Shown piece by piece: positions 1 through 6,550 of a stretch of 25,271 bases of DNA (positions are counted from its first letter, which is position 1; each line of letters begins with the position of its first letter). The DNA lies in assembly GCA_964393535.1 (NCBI GenBank), contig CAYMUC010000037.1, positions 1 through 25,271 on the forward strand. The letters run 5' to 3'. The DNA is from CAYMUC01 sp964393535 (lineage in GTDB: Bacteria > Actinomycetota > Acidimicrobiia > Acidimicrobiales > Ilumatobacteraceae). Below the pieces are notes generated by a model. The model was not told where the DNA came from. It made no database searches and saw only the letters and a program-made list of their open reading frames with translations. The position numbers and the translations under genes were made by a program.

Positions 1-276
1 CTCCACGATCACGAACTGCTCGGCGTGGGGCTGCCAACCCGTGTCGAGGGCCTCCTCAGGCCCTTCGATGGTGATACGCACCTCACCAGAGCCAGTGAGC
101 TCGTTGGGGACACGCCGACGCGAGCGGGCACCGAAAATGTCGTATCGCTCGATGAGGCTCCAATCGCCCTCGTCGACCATGGCCCGCACGTGGGCCACGC
201 CGTCGCTGTCGATGGTGACGTCGAGGTCTCGCAGGTTGATCTCGCCAGTGGCGTGGATGAACCTGACGTCGGTCAC
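1..276 (-). CDS. Unrecognised protein, 3' part outside window (eCIS-adjacent)
   Basis: Ninety-two codons are open from a GTG at 276 to the window edge, so only the N-terminal part is visible. The GTG shares four bases (GTGA) with the stop of the upstream DUF4157 gene, which fixes the start and implies translational coupling. The visible protein is hydrophilic and acidic, with alternating beta-type stretches and no signal peptide, membrane segment or motif I recognise. It begins MTDVRFIHATGEIN and later contains an Arg-rich patch (GARSRRRVP, about residues 51-59). From its position it is probably a small partner of the 741-aa protein, such as a chaperone, immunity or accessory protein of the presumed injection-system locus. 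That role is inference from context only. Confidence 0.7.
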   Translation of the reverse strand, partial: MTDVRFIHATGEINLRDLDVTIDSDGVAHVRAMVDEGDWSLIERYDIFGARSRRRVPNELTGSGEVRITIEGPEEALDTGWQPHAEQFVIVE

Positions 277-2498
277 TTCTTACCGCCGGCGAAGCTCTTC
301 TTCTTCTCGAACTTCTTGGACTTCTTGGTGGCCTCGACCTTGACCACACCGAGGTCCAGCGTGCGCTTGGTCTCCTCGCTGAGGGTGAAGGCGACTTCCT
401 TGGCGGCGAAGTCGGCTTCGACACCGAAGGAGAACGAGCCCTTGTTCTCGTACACCTTGCCTTCGGCCTCGTAGTCGGTGCCTTCGTCTTGCATACCGGT
501 GGAGCCAGCGGCCTCGCTGATGCTGCCCTCGATCTCGCCCGTGATGTCGTCCTTCATGCCGTCGATGTCGGCTTCCAACTGCACGCGCTCACGCTCTTCG
601 AGCGTCTTGGCGTCGGCCTTCTTCATCTCGGTCTCGATCTGGCCGATGATCTTCGACACGGCGTCGTTGATCTTGCCGGCGGTGTCGTCGGAGGTGAGCG
701 CGGCGAGGCCGGAGGTGAGGTTCATCTCGAAGGACACTTTGTTGTCGGACATGGTCATCTTGCCGGGCTTGCCGCCCGAGCCGGGCTCGGAGATCCAGCG
801 AGCTTCGTAGCCGACGCTGGCTTCCACAGGTGCCGACAACTCGAAGCCCAGGTTGAACCCGCGAATGGTGCGGCCCGTGGACTCCTGTGCGCCGCGGGCG
901 CCGCCGGTGAGACGGCTGGCCCAGGTATCGGCCTTGCCCTTCTTGTCGCCTGCGGTCATGCCCTTCATTTCGAGGGACGTCTTGTCGGTGCGCTTGCCCT
1001 CGGTGTACGAGGCCGAACCGCCGATCTTGGCCGCCTGCAACCCGGCCTCGGCCGAGATCTCGGCGATACCACCCGACTCTGCGTAGTTGTCGTCGTCGCC
1101 GCCTTCGCCGAAGGCCTTCTTCTCGGTGGCCAGCGTCTTGCGCTCGGCACGGCGGGCACCCTTGGCGCCGGTGTCACCACCGAAGATGTAGTTCTGCACT
1201 TCGGCAGGCACCAGGTTCGACTCGGCCATGCGGCGGTACAGGGCGTACTGCAGCAGGTCGCCCACCAGGGCGCCATCGGTGCCCTGGGCCTCGACGTAGC
1301 CGCCGAGAGCACCCTTGATCTCGGCGATACCCACGCTGCCGCCGCCAGAGATCATGAGTTGGCAGCGAGCCTTGATCTTGCCGTCGTCCTTCTCGGCCGA
1401 CACCGAAGCCGTGCCGCCCACGAAGGCGCCAGCGCCCACGGGGATCTTCAACTCGATGGAGAACTCGGTGGAGTCGCCGTCTTCGGGCACCTGCTGCGAC
1501 AGGCCGAGGCCGATCTTGGTGAACAGTGTGGTCTCGTCGCCACCGGTGTGCTTACGCAACTTCGCAGCGGATGCATCGACCTTGGGGGCCTTGGCCTTCT
1601 CCGGGTCGCTGCTCTTCTTGTCGATGGTCTGCTCGATGCCTTCCTTGCGGTCCATAGCCAGACCGAGGAACTTGAGGAAGCCTTCGTACCGCTTCTGGAC
1701 ACCCTTATCGGGGCTGCCCTTTTCGTCGGCGTTCTCGTCGAGGTAGTCCTCGGACCAGTCGATCATGGCGTTGACCTTCTGCAACATCTGTGTGTACAGC
1801 GGCACCATGGCGGGCTGGGCGTCGGACTTCTTCTTGATGGCGTCGTACTCGTTCAGCAGGGCGATGACCTTCTCCTTGTGCGTGCCCTTGCTGGACAACA
1901 TGCCCAGGTTGGTCCACTCGCTGAAGTCCTTCACCGACACGAAGCGGCGCACGGACCGCTGCGCGGCGCCGCCTCCGCTCTCGGTGGCGACGTGGGCCAA
2001 CTCGTGGCCGATGAGGTGGTCGCCGCTGGAGGTGCCCGGCTTGTAGGTGCCGCTGCGGAAGAACACGTCGTTGCCGGTGGTGAAGGCATCGGCCTGCAGC
2101 GACCGGCTGAGCTTGTCGGCAGTGGAATCGGTGTGAACACGAACACCCGACAGGTCGGTGCCATACGCGTTGGAGAAGTGCTGGGCCTCACGAGCGCCAA
2201 GCGCAGAACCTGCGCCTCGTCGAGAATCGATGGTGCGCTGCACCTGATCGTCGACCTCGGTGCCGCCCAACACATCGCTGTTGGCGGAGCGCTGCACCTG
2301 GCTGGGGCCACCGGCTTTGAGATCGCTCACGGCACCGTCGGCCATCTTGTCGGCGAGGCGCTCTGCAGGGTCGTCGGCGCGGCCCACAGTGAGACGGCGA
2401 CGCGCCGGGGCCTGAGCCGTGTCGTGAGAGGTCCCTCGGCTGGGACGCTCCTTGGTGAGAAGTTGCTCCGCCTCGAGATCGAACTCGTCGTCGAACAT
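273..2498 (-). CDS. DUF4157-domain protein, candidate injection-system effector or accessory protein
   Basis: 741 aa. ATG at 2498 is chosen because a GGAGAG Shine-Dalgarno lies just upstream; the frame stays open further upstream without support. Residues 1-97 are a polar linker with VGRADDPAERLADKMAD, the usual lead-in to DUF4157. Residues about 98-173 are DUF4157, with the GTDLSGVRVHTD strand and an intact HELAH (HExxH) zinc-protease-like motif at 165-169. The remaining ~550 residues match nothing I know: a helical stretch (about 190-310), Gly-rich beta-prone blocks (about 325-420, 472-505, 545-600), a charged helix (about 605-660) and a Lys-rich tail (about 722-741). There is no signal peptide or membrane helix. 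DUF4157 is known to be strongly associated with extracellular contractile injection systems; here a PAAR-like gene diverges from it. Being cargo is inference; an uncharacterised secreted metalloprotease-like protein is the alternative. Confidence 0.85.
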   Translation of the reverse strand: MFDDEFDLEAEQLLTKERPSRGTSHDTAQAPARRRLTVGRADDPAERLADKMADGAVSDLKAGGPSQVQRSANSDVLGGTEVDDQVQRTIDSRRGAGSALGAREAQHFSNAYGTDLSGVRVHTDSTADKLSRSLQADAFTTGNDVFFRSGTYKPGTSSGDHLIGHELAHVATESGGGAAQRSVRRFVSVKDFSEWTNLGMLSSKGTHKEKVIALLNEYDAIKKKSDAQPAMVPLYTQMLQKVNAMIDWSEDYLDENADEKGSPDKGVQKRYEGFLKFLGLAMDRKEGIEQTIDKKSSDPEKAKAPKVDASAAKLRKHTGGDETTLFTKIGLGLSQQVPEDGDSTEFSIELKIPVGAGAFVGGTASVSAEKDDGKIKARCQLMISGGGSVGIAEIKGALGGYVEAQGTDGALVGDLLQYALYRRMAESNLVPAEVQNYIFGGDTGAKGARRAERKTLATEKKAFGEGGDDDNYAESGGIAEISAEAGLQAAKIGGSASYTEGKRTDKTSLEMKGMTAGDKKGKADTWASRLTGGARGAQESTGRTIRGFNLGFELSAPVEASVGYEARWISEPGSGGKPGKMTMSDNKVSFEMNLTSGLAALTSDDTAGKINDAVSKIIGQIETEMKKADAKTLEERERVQLEADIDGMKDDITGEIEGSISEAAGSTGMQDEGTDYEAEGKVYENKGSFSFGVEADFAAKEVAFTLSEETKRTLDLGVVKVEATKKSKKFEKKKSFAGGKK

Positions 2499-2550
2499 GT
2501 GACTCTCCGTTCCTGCCGATGGTCGGTGCGAGCGACCGGCCGATGGACCT

Positions 2551-2563
2551 AGTGTGCCACACT
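2551..2563. promoter_or_regulatory. Palindrome and direct repeat in the divergent DUF4157/PAAR intergenic region
   Basis: The 150-nt gap between the divergent 741-aa gene and the PAAR-like gene holds a perfect 13-bp palindrome, AGTGTG-C-CACACT. Downstream is a direct repeat AGAAAGTT at 2579-2586 and 2603-2610. The A/T-rich patch around the repeats differs from the GC-rich surroundings. This is a plausible operator and promoter zone for one or both genes, but I see no convincing -35/-10 pair. Confidence 0.35.
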
Positions 2564-2648
2564 CAGGGGGCGTCTGGTAGAAAGTTACTGCGCGAAATCC
2601 AAAGAAAGTTTCCGGCGTTGTCGGAACAGGGGTTCGGGAGGTGTGTGC

Positions 2649-3038
2649 GTGGGCATTCAGGTGGTGAACGGAGCCATGATGATGTGCACGTTCGGGGCCG
2701 CTCCCAGCACCCTGACGGTGCTGCCGGTGAGCATGACCCAGGGTTGTGGAGCCTTCGCCGCCAACATCATGGACAACGTCCCCATGCTGAACATCGCACC
2801 ATTCGGGGTGTGCATGTCCATGTCGAACCCGCAGGTCGCAGCGGCCACAGCCGCCGCACTCGGTGTACTGACGCCCATGCCCTGTCAGCCGGTGGTGCCT
2901 GCGCCGTGGAGTCCGGGCTCGCCCACCGTGATGATCGGTGGCAAGCCAGCGGTGAACAACTCGTGCATGGCGAACTGCGCCTGGGGCGGCACCATCACCT
3001 TCAGCATGCCCGGTCAGATGACCGTCATGACGGCCTGA
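2649..3038 (+). CDS. PAAR-like spike-tip protein (DUF4280 family)
   Basis: 129 aa from GTG 2649, chosen over the in-frame GTG at 2643 because GGGAGG (2636-2641) sits 7 nt before 2649 and only 1 nt before 2643. The sequence follows the DUF4280/PAAR-like pattern: N-terminal VVNGAMMMCTFGAAPS, a central NIAPFGVCMSMSNP, AATAAALGVLTPMPC, then PWSPGSPTVMIGGKPAVNNS and CAWGGTITF near the C-terminus. Six cysteines and many methionines are present. PAAR and PAAR-like proteins form the sharpened tip of the spike in contractile injection systems and can connect cargo to it. DUF4280 proteins also occur with other secretion systems. The gene stands alone on the plus strand between two minus-strand DUF4157 genes and its stop lies 13 nt from the convergent stop. 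The family call is strong; the system it serves is inferred. Confidence 0.9.
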   Translation: MGIQVVNGAMMMCTFGAAPSTLTVLPVSMTQGCGAFAANIMDNVPMLNIAPFGVCMSMSNPQVAAATAAALGVLTPMPCQPVVPAPWSPGSPTVMIGGKPAVNNSCMANCAWGGTITFSMPGQMTVMTA

Positions 3039-3051
3039 GGCCCTGGGTGAC

Positions 3052-4773
3052 TCAGGCTGCGGGAGCCCCGCCGCCTCCACCACCGCCGCCGCCACCACCT
3101 GAACCGCCGCCGCCACCGTCGCCGCCTCCACCACCGCTGGTGGTCGTGGGGCCGGCAGCCGCCGGTGCGGCATCGACCGATGCCGGAATGGCGTCGCTGG
3201 TGGTCACCACCACCTGACCGGTCTGCAGGTCGATGCGAGCCCCGAAGGCGAAGGTGTCGTCCGCGTTCTGCTGCTCACCTTCGGCCGATTCCAACTGCTC
3301 CTGCTGCAACTGCAGCTCCAGTTCTTCCTGCTCTTCGGATTTGTTCGATTCGGCCGCCTCGCGCACTTGCTGCTCGATGATCTCGGGCAGTTGCGGCTTC
3401 ACCTTGTCGATGTCGTCGAGCAGGCGCTCGCGCTCTTCGCCGGTGACGCCGTGCACCTGATCCTGCAGTTGCTCGTCGACCAGTTCCATGACGCGGTCCA
3501 CGGTGATGCCCAGGTCGGGACCAAAGGCGTTGGAGGCGAACTCCTGGCCGGCGTCATCGACGTCCACTTCCATGAGCAGACGGTGGTCGTCGACCTCGAC
3601 GTCTTGGGCTTCCTGCTCCTCAGCGAGACGCTGATACTCGGCCTCGTAATCGGCCGCCACCCGGAACGGTGTCGTGACGCCGAGATCGGCCGCCACCTGA
3701 CGGGCTTCGGGTTCGCGCTCTTCGTCGTTGTCGGTGCCGTTCTGAAGCGCCTCGGACTTGGCTTCGCGCACATCGCCCAACAGTGCCGTGGCTGCGGTGG
3801 CCATCTCGCCCAGAGCCTCGCGCTGCTCCTCGACCACGGGGTGGTCGGGCAGTTGCTCCTTCTCCGCCAACTGCGCCTCGGTGGCGTCCAGCACCTCTTT
3901 GGTCTTGCGCTCCCGCTCCACCAGTTCGGAGCGATCGGCCGTGGGATCCACGTCGGCCTTCAGGTCGGCGGCCTCGGGCTTGGGTCCCTCGGGTCCCTTT
4001 TCACCCTCGGTGGCCACTTTCTCGAGGTCGGCAGCCGTCTCGGGTGCCGGTGCCTCGGGTTTCACCTCGGTCTTGTCGTCCTTGGTGCTGTCGTACGCCT
4101 TCTTGGCGGCCACCGCTGCACCCACGAGGCCCATGAGGCCCCAGCCCGATTTCTTGGGCTCTTCCATCACCGGTTCTTCTTGGGTGGAGTCCTCCTCGTT
4201 CTCCATGAACCGGCGCATCGGCTGGTCGTCGTCGGCGACCCGAGAGTCCACGCTCAACTGCTCGATCGCCTGCGCCAGCAACTGGTCGCCCTTGGGGCTA
4301 CCAGGCGGGGGAGTGCCCCGCTTGAAGAACACGTCACGTCCGCGAGCGACCACTTCAGAACCCGCCTCGCGGCAGATCTGATCGGCCGCTGCGTCGGTGT
4401 GCACATTGATGTCGGAGACATCGTGGCCCAACGCCAGGCTGAGTCGTGCGGCCACCGCCGGAGGTAGCGGTGCGGCGGTCGATTTCTGAGCGGCCTCGGT
4501 GCGTTTCCACACCTGTTCGTCGACAGCGCCGCCACCAGGGCTCACCACCAACTGCTTGGCTCGACTGACTGCCTTGGGACCGGACTCGTCGGAGCGCAGG
4601 TTGGTCGCCGCCTCACTGGCGCGCTCGTCGGCACGGCGCTCCTCGGGCTTCAACGACTTACGGGAACCCGAGTCGTCGAAACGGCGACCCGTGACCTGTT
4701 CGGGGGCTGGCGACTCGTGGAACACGAGTTTCTTCGCCAACTTCAGCAGTCGGTCTTCCAGGTCGAACAGCAC
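3052..4773 (-). CDS. Protein with degenerate DUF4157 domain, acidic coiled-coil body and poly-Gly tail
   Basis: 573 aa from GTG 4773 (LFDLEDRLLKLAKKL, an amphipathic N-terminal helix). Residues about 103-178 resemble DUF4157: LPPAVAARLSLALGHDVSD, NVHTDAAADQICREAGSEVV, then GRDVFFKRGTPPPGSPKGDQLL. Where the HExxH motif should be there is QAIEQL, so metal ligands are missing and the domain is probably non-catalytic. MRRF follows at 186-189, matching VRRF after the domain in the 741-aa protein. A short Gly/Ala-rich hydrophobic stretch (about 211-225) may be membrane-active. Residues about 240-525 are very acidic and Glu/Gln-rich with coiled-coil character, and the protein ends in about 21 glycines broken by Ser and Asp. 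It is probably a structural, adaptor or carrier member of the same system; function unknown. Confidence 0.8.
   Translation of the reverse strand: MLFDLEDRLLKLAKKLVFHESPAPEQVTGRRFDDSGSRKSLKPEERRADERASEAATNLRSDESGPKAVSRAKQLVVSPGGGAVDEQVWKRTEAAQKSTAAPLPPAVAARLSLALGHDVSDINVHTDAAADQICREAGSEVVARGRDVFFKRGTPPPGSPKGDQLLAQAIEQLSVDSRVADDDQPMRRFMENEEDSTQEEPVMEEPKKSGWGLMGLVGAAVAAKKAYDSTKDDKTEVKPEAPAPETAADLEKVATEGEKGPEGPKPEAADLKADVDPTADRSELVERERKTKEVLDATEAQLAEKEQLPDHPVVEEQREALGEMATAATALLGDVREAKSEALQNGTDNDEEREPEARQVAADLGVTTPFRVAADYEAEYQRLAEEQEAQDVEVDDHRLLMEVDVDDAGQEFASNAFGPDLGITVDRVMELVDEQLQDQVHGVTGEERERLLDDIDKVKPQLPEIIEQQVREAAESNKSEEQEELELQLQQEQLESAEGEQQNADDTFAFGARIDLQTGQVVVTTSDAIPASVDAAPAAAGPTTTSGGGGGDGGGGGSGGGGGGGGGGGAPAA
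3067..3135 (-). repeat. Glycine-codon simple repeat
   Basis: Sixty-nine bases encode runs of 11, 5 and 5 glycines separated by Ser and Asp at the C-terminus of the 573-aa protein. All four GGN codons are mixed in, dominated by GGC and GGT, so it is not a pure trinucleotide repeat. The tract is still low-complexity and could vary in length between strains. Confidence 0.85.
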
Positions 4774-4880
4774 GGGACCAGTCTGACATACGGATACCTG
4801 CTGATGGCCAGGACATCGTAGGAAAATTTCGGTGAGTGAGTCGGTGATGTCCGCGGTGAACCGTGGTGGAGAATGGTTCG

Positions 4881-5588
4881 ATGGCGACTTCGCAGCAACA
4901 CCGGGTCCTGGTCGTGGAGGACGAGCCGTTGGATCGGGCGTTCTTGGTAGAGGCGCTCAGGTCGCCGGCTCATGAGTTGGTGGAGGTGGCCGACGCGTCG
5001 TCGGCACGTGATGTGCTCAACCGTGAGCACATCGACCTCATGGTGTTGGACCTCGTGCTGCCCGATCAGCACGGCTTGGAGTTCCTGGCCAGTGTTCGTA
5101 GCCAGGACAGCGTTCCCGTGCTGGTGGTCAGTGGTGTGGGGGCGGTGTCGGAGCGAATCGCTGCCCTGCGTATCGGGGCCGATGACTACGTGGTCAAGCC
5201 GGTCGATCCGGGGGAGTTGTCGGCTCGTTGTGGGGCGTTGTTGCGTCGGGCGATGCTCGGTTCCGGGCGACGCGGTGGCGGCCGACCTCGCTTCCGGGCC
5301 AACGGCTTCACCTTGGATCTCGAGCGCCGCGAGGTGGTGGTCGACGACACCGAGGTGTCGCTCAGCCCCATCGAGTTCGAATTGCTGGCGTATCTGGTGT
5401 CGCGTGAAGGTCAGGTGGTGTCGCGCGCCGAGTTGGGTCGCGAGGTGTGGAAGGCACATGAGGAACGCACGCTCACGGCCACGGTCACCGAACACGTCCG
5501 ACGGGTGCGCACCAAGATCGGCGACGGGCGCGAGGGTCGCAACAGACTTCGGACCGTGAGAGGTATCGGGTACCGCTTCGTGCTGTAA
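4881..5588 (+). CDS. OmpR/PhoB-family response regulator
   Basis: 235 aa from ATG 4881. GGAGA at 4868-4872 gives an 8-nt spacing, while the in-frame GTG at 4863 lacks such a site. Receiver domain about residues 7-120: acidic pair E13/D14, phospho-acceptor D57 in LMVLDLVLPDQHG, S84 (VVSG) and K106 (VVKP). C-terminal winged-helix domain about 138-235 with the usual SPIEFELLAYLVS, recognition-helix region TATVTEHVRRVRTKIG and RTVRGIGYRF end. It is a DNA-binding transcription regulator switched by phosphorylation. The likely partner is the histidine kinase 228 nt downstream, although a terminator lies between them. It diverges from the 573-aa injection-associated gene across 107 nt, so it could control that locus; that is speculation. 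Targets unknown. Confidence 0.95.
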   Translation: MATSQQHRVLVVEDEPLDRAFLVEALRSPAHELVEVADASSARDVLNREHIDLMVLDLVLPDQHGLEFLASVRSQDSVPVLVVSGVGAVSERIAALRIGADDYVVKPVDPGELSARCGALLRRAMLGSGRRGGGRPRFRANGFTLDLERREVVVDDTEVSLSPIEFELLAYLVSREGQVVSRAELGREVWKAHEERTLTATVTEHVRRVRTKIGDGREGRNRLRTVRGIGYRFVL

Positions 5589-5605
5589 GGCCCCAGGGGG
5601 TCGTA

Positions 5606-5632
5606 GTTCGACTCTTGTCGAACGTTGTTTAT
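5606..5632 (+). terminator. Intrinsic terminator after the response regulator gene
   Basis: A perfect 7-bp stem GTTCGAC (5606-5612) / GTCGAAC (5617-5623) with a TCTT loop is followed by the T-rich tract GTTGTTTATT. It begins 17 nt after the stop codon. The tail is interrupted by G and A, so efficiency may be partial and read-through into the kinase gene is possible. Confidence 0.6.
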
Positions 5633-5667
5633 TCGTTGTGAGAACTGCTGGCGGCCTGACGGGCGAG

Positions 5668-5759
5668 CGGCCGCAACACCCCTCGATGGACGGGTGTCGG
5701 CCGCAAAAAGTCCACCGTAAGGATGGTTTGCGCGCCTCGAGGCCCCCGGTCGAGGGGCC
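5668..5759 (+). promoter_or_regulatory. Structured intergenic RNA candidate upstream of the histidine kinase
   Basis: Three stem-loops follow one another. (1) CGGCCG 5668-5673 with 5698-5703, continuing after a 2-nt bulge into ACACCC 5676-5681 with GGGTGT 5692-5697: 12 bp in all. (2) CGCAAA 5702-5707 with TTTGCG 5727-5732, enclosing CCACC 5712-5716 / GGATGG 5721-5726, closed by the GNRA-type tetraloop GTAA with one bulged A. (3) GGCCCC 5741-5746 with GGGGCC 5754-5759. Stems 1 and 2 share 5702-5703, so they may compete. A weak promoter-like pair, TTGGCA (5769-5774) and CAACGT (5792-5797), lies after them. If transcription instead begins earlier, this would be a riboswitch-like leader. No known class matched. 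Confidence 0.4.
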
Positions 5760-5816
5760 GTCGTTAGGTTGGCAGTAGCCGTCGTGTGACACAACGTATC
5801 CACAACGGCATCACAA

Positions 5817-6518
5817 ATGCCAATCAACGGAGCCGGGGGTGATCATGAGTTCGACTCGCTGCGCCTGGTGTTGGCGCGCCTGGAACACGAACTTCGTTCA
5901 CCTCTGCAGGCGGTCAGCGGTTTCGCTCGACTGCTGAGGGATCGTGTCCCCGAAGATCAACGCGGATTGGCCGAGTATCTGTGCACCGCCATCGATCAGA
6001 TGACGGCGGTGGTGGACCAACTTGCCCCACTAGGGACGCATCGGGGCGACACCGACACCGACGAGAGCATGGAGTCGTCGCTGCGGCGGGCCTTGGCGGT
6101 CGTGACAGCGCAGGCCCAAGCGGCCGAGGTGACCGTGGTGGTGGAGGGCGGGCCGTGGGACCTCGCCGTGCCAGCGGCGTTGACGCCCGGCAGGCTCACC
6201 GAAGTCATGGTCAATCTGCTCACCAATGCCGTGAAGCACAGTCCGTCACATTCGACGGTACGCATCAGCGCCCAGTCGACGGCCGACACCTGGACCATGA
6301 CCGTGAGCGATGAGGGGCCGGGCGTGCCCGCCGGCATGGAGGAGCGCATCTTCGAACCCTTCGCCAAAGCGGGTACCCGCGCCGGCACCGGACTGGGTCT
6401 GTTCATCGTGCGCGACCTCGTACAGCGTGCCGGCGGCACCGTGCACCTCGACCAGTCCGGCGACACACCGGGGGCCACGTTCAGGGTGGTCGTGCCGCTC
6501 GACTCACGGGCGACATGA
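5817..6518 (+). CDS. Short soluble sensor-less histidine kinase
   Basis: 233 aa. HisKA-type dimerisation region with the phospho-accepting H24 in EHELRSPLQAVSGF. HATPase_c domain follows: N-box about 129-141 (EVMVNLLTNAVKH), G1 box DEGPG 165-169, F-box FEPF 179-182, G2 box GTGLG 190-194. There is no transmembrane helix and only about 20 residues precede the H-box, so no periplasmic, PAS or GAF input domain is present. It may take its signal from a partner protein, or receive it through RNA-level control in the structured region upstream. ATG 5817 has no clear Shine-Dalgarno and is the only ATG in frame before the H-box, so the start is uncertain. The natural partner is the OmpR-type regulator just upstream. 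Confidence 0.9.
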   Translation: MPINGAGGDHEFDSLRLVLARLEHELRSPLQAVSGFARLLRDRVPEDQRGLAEYLCTAIDQMTAVVDQLAPLGTHRGDTDTDESMESSLRRALAVVTAQAQAAEVTVVVEGGPWDLAVPAALTPGRLTEVMVNLLTNAVKHSPSHSTVRISAQSTADTWTMTVSDEGPGVPAGMEERIFEPFAKAGTRAGTGLGLFIVRDLVQRAGGTVHLDQSGDTPGATFRVVVPLDSRAT

Positions 6519-6550
6519 GCGACACCCCTGCGGCGTGACAACATCACGGG

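Noticed and set aside
489..2552. Long plus-strand open frame opposite the 741-aa gene
   Set aside because: Its low-complexity Leu/Gly/Val/His-rich translation resembles nothing, it has no ribosome site, and the minus strand encodes a coherent DUF4157 protein. Long antisense frames are expected at this GC content.
1..4773. Prophage remnant instead of eCIS
   Set aside because: No integrase, capsid, terminase, portal or lysis gene is visible; DUF4157 with a DUF4280 PAAR-like protein points to contractile injection systems.
5668..5759. c-di-GMP-I (GEMM) riboswitch
   Set aside because: GCAA-containing segments and a GNRA loop give a superficial likeness, but the order of conserved blocks and the second helix of that class are absent.
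4743..5792. Minus-strand open frame of 349 codons across the response regulator
   Set aside because: The plus strand encodes a clear OmpR-type regulator with all conserved residues; the antisense product has no family features and spans a terminator and intergenic DNA.
5785..5793. TGTG-A-CACA as a CRP-type site
   Set aside because: CRP-family sites need a 6-base spacer between half-sites; a 9-bp palindrome is too short and likely chance.
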